This document shows, in pieces, positions 31,393 through 32,779 of a stretch of DNA of 32,779 bases. The stretch comes from Zopfochytrium polystomum. Its lineage: Eukaryota; Chytridiomycota; Chytridiomycetes; Chytridiales; Chytridiaceae. Numbering within the stretch: position 1 is the first letter of the stretch; every line of letters starts with the position of its first letter. Location of the stretch: NCBI GenBank assembly GCA_025765615.1, contig JAIVFJ010000490.1, positions 1 through 32,779 of the forward strand, written 5' to 3'. The notes below the pieces were generated by a model. The model made no database searches, was not told where the DNA came from, and saw only the letters and a program-made list of their open reading frames with translations. The position numbers and the translations under genes are program-made.

Positions 31393-32779
31393 ATGAGGCC
31401 CGAAGAGAACGGTGCGGAAAACTCGCTGCGCGATGCTGCGCTCGAATGGTGCTTCCTCAACGGCCTGGTCGTGCGCGCGAAGCCCGGCGCGGCCGCCCCC
31501 GGCCTCAACCCGGCCGCCCTCGCGACCCACGCCCCCGTCACGCTCTTCCCCGCCCTGCTGCCCAGACACGCCTACGCCGAAGCCGTCCGCCTGCAGCCGC
31601 TGTTTAACCACCTGATCGACGCGATTGCGCGCGATCACTCATTCCTCACTGAAGTCATGGAGAGGTTCGGTCGGGGGCAGTTGGATTTTGGGTCTCGTGG
31701 GATTGGAGAGAGTCGTGGGGATCGGGGAATGGAGTGCGGACGAGGCCGACGGGCGTCCGTCTCTTGCGCGATAGCTGTGCTCGCTGCTGATCATGGTCCT
31801 TTTCCGTGTTCGCAGTCTGTCAGAGGTTGATCCTTTCGTCAAGCGTGTTATGACATCTACAAAAAGGTTCACGCTGAGGGTTCTACGCAGGTGAGGATAC
31901 TTGTTTTGTAAGACCCATGATCGATCGCCTATTGAAACTAATATCTTTCCCACGCAACCCTCTCCTTCAGCGCGTAGTTCTTGGTCTGCACCGGTCAGAC
32001 TACCTCTTGCATGACGATGGCAAGTCACATCTCCAGATTCAACAAGTCGAAGTGAACACCATCTCCGCCAGTTTCGCTTCTTTATCAACCAAAACCGCCG
32101 ATCTTCATCGGTTCGTGGCTTATCGAATTTCTGAAATTGTCTGCCTAACGTTGTCCGTCCATAAACTGCGTCAGGTATCTCCAGGAGCGTTTCCCCAAAG
32201 TCTACAGCGACCGCTACCCGTCAATTGCGATTCCAGGACCAGTCAACACTTCCCTAAAATCTCTCCCGAAGGGCATCGCTTCCGCATTCAACCTGTACGG
32301 TGTAAAAGACGCGATCGTCGTCATGGTCGTTCAGCCCGTGAGAGCGCAACAGATTCGACCAGCGCTGGATGGAGCAGGAGCTGCAGAACCATTTCGTTTT
32401 CTTCTTTCGTTCTGTCGCACGTCGCGTTGGATGGGATCAATTGAAACAGTCGAATGTACTTTTTAGATACGGCATCACTCTCATCCGGAAAACCATGGCG
32501 GACTTAGACAAGGAAGCAACGTTAAGCGGCGATGACCGGAAATTGTTCCTGTGAGTGGGCACTTTAATCCTGTGTATCGTCTTTCTGCAAAGCTGAGCCC
32601 CATCCGGTTTGTCTTGCTACAACAAGTGGAGAGAAGGAGGTCGCAGTAGTGTATTACCGGTCAGCATACACTCCAGACGACTATCCGACTCAGCAGAGTG
32701 GTCCGCAAGACTCAAACTCGAGCGTTCCCACGCAATCAATGCCCAAACATTGCGTACGCACCTTGTAGGGTCGAAAAAG
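31393..32779 (+). CDS. Glutathione synthetase, eukaryotic type (partial, frame interrupted)
   Basis: ATP-dependent cytosolic enzyme joining gamma-glutamylcysteine and glycine to make glutathione. Only the N-terminal half is in the window. Exons: 31393-31664, 31817-31890, 31971-32110, 32175 onward, with further introns at about 32390-32477 (junction unclear) and 32551-32628. Matching blocks are THAPVTLFPALLPRHAYAEA, LFNHLIDAIARDHSFL, SEVDPFVKR then YDIYKKVHAEGSTQ, VLGLHRSDYLL, the substrate-site VEVNTISASFASL, PKGIASAFNLYGVKDAI, RFDQRWMEQELQ, YGITLIRKTMADL, EKEVAVVYYRSAYTPDDY and EWSARLKLERSHAINAQ. Three one-base breaks are needed: one missing near 31845, one extra near 32338 and one missing near 32692. 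The ATP-grasp C-terminal part lies beyond the right edge. The start is the first ATG after an A-rich tract and suits the family's N-terminus. Confidence 0.88.

Overview
The window reads as nuclear DNA of a fungus. The signs are a Zn2Cys6 transcription factor with a fungal-specific middle domain, short GT-AG introns (mostly 45-100 nt, two of them GC-AG), a Rho GTPase ending in CQLL, an Erg26-like sterol enzyme and a sterol glucosyltransferase. A Cep57-type microtubule-binding protein and the unusual domain mixes are compatible with an early-diverging, possibly zoosporic (chytrid-like) fungus. That placement is an inference; no species can be named from the sequence.

Layout, left to right. 1-818 (-): start of a single-pass membrane protein running off the left edge. 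1460-4682 (-): Zn2Cys6 transcription factor. 5128-9678 (-): sterol 3-beta-glucosyltransferase with an unrecognised N-terminal domain and a repeat-rich C-terminal tail. 9.7-14.1 kb: gene-poor, with a block of (GT)n/(CT)n microsatellites, degenerate palindromic repeats and a heat-shock-element-like cluster. 14126-15288 (+): Rho GTPase. 15658-18247 (+): arrestin-like protein fused to a proline-rich linker and a coiled coil. 18417-23213 (+): large Cep57/Ppc89-like protein. 23702-24975 (-): Erg26-like 3-beta-hydroxysteroid dehydrogenase. 25365-29645 (-): importin-11-type karyopherin in 19 exons. 29816-30831 (-): adenine phosphoribosyltransferase in 6 exons. 31393-end (+): glutathione synthetase, 3' part outside the window.

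The genes do not form an obvious pathway cluster. Two act on sterols (Erg26-like and the glucosyltransferase) but lie about 14 kb apart. The others are housekeeping functions: polarity and cell-wall signalling, cargo adaptor, centrosome or spindle pole, nuclear import, purine salvage and glutathione synthesis. APRT and glutathione synthetase are divergent and share a 561-nt upstream region.

The most striking property is a recurrent single-base reading-frame break in otherwise well-conserved genes. I count about 17-18 likely sites in six genes, both insertions and deletions, many in runs of 3-7 identical bases. Rho, Erg26-like and APRT have none. Sequencing or assembly homopolymer error is the simplest reading, but this needs raw reads or cDNA. 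All exon structures below were worked out by eye from splice consensus, phase and family similarity, without alignment software.
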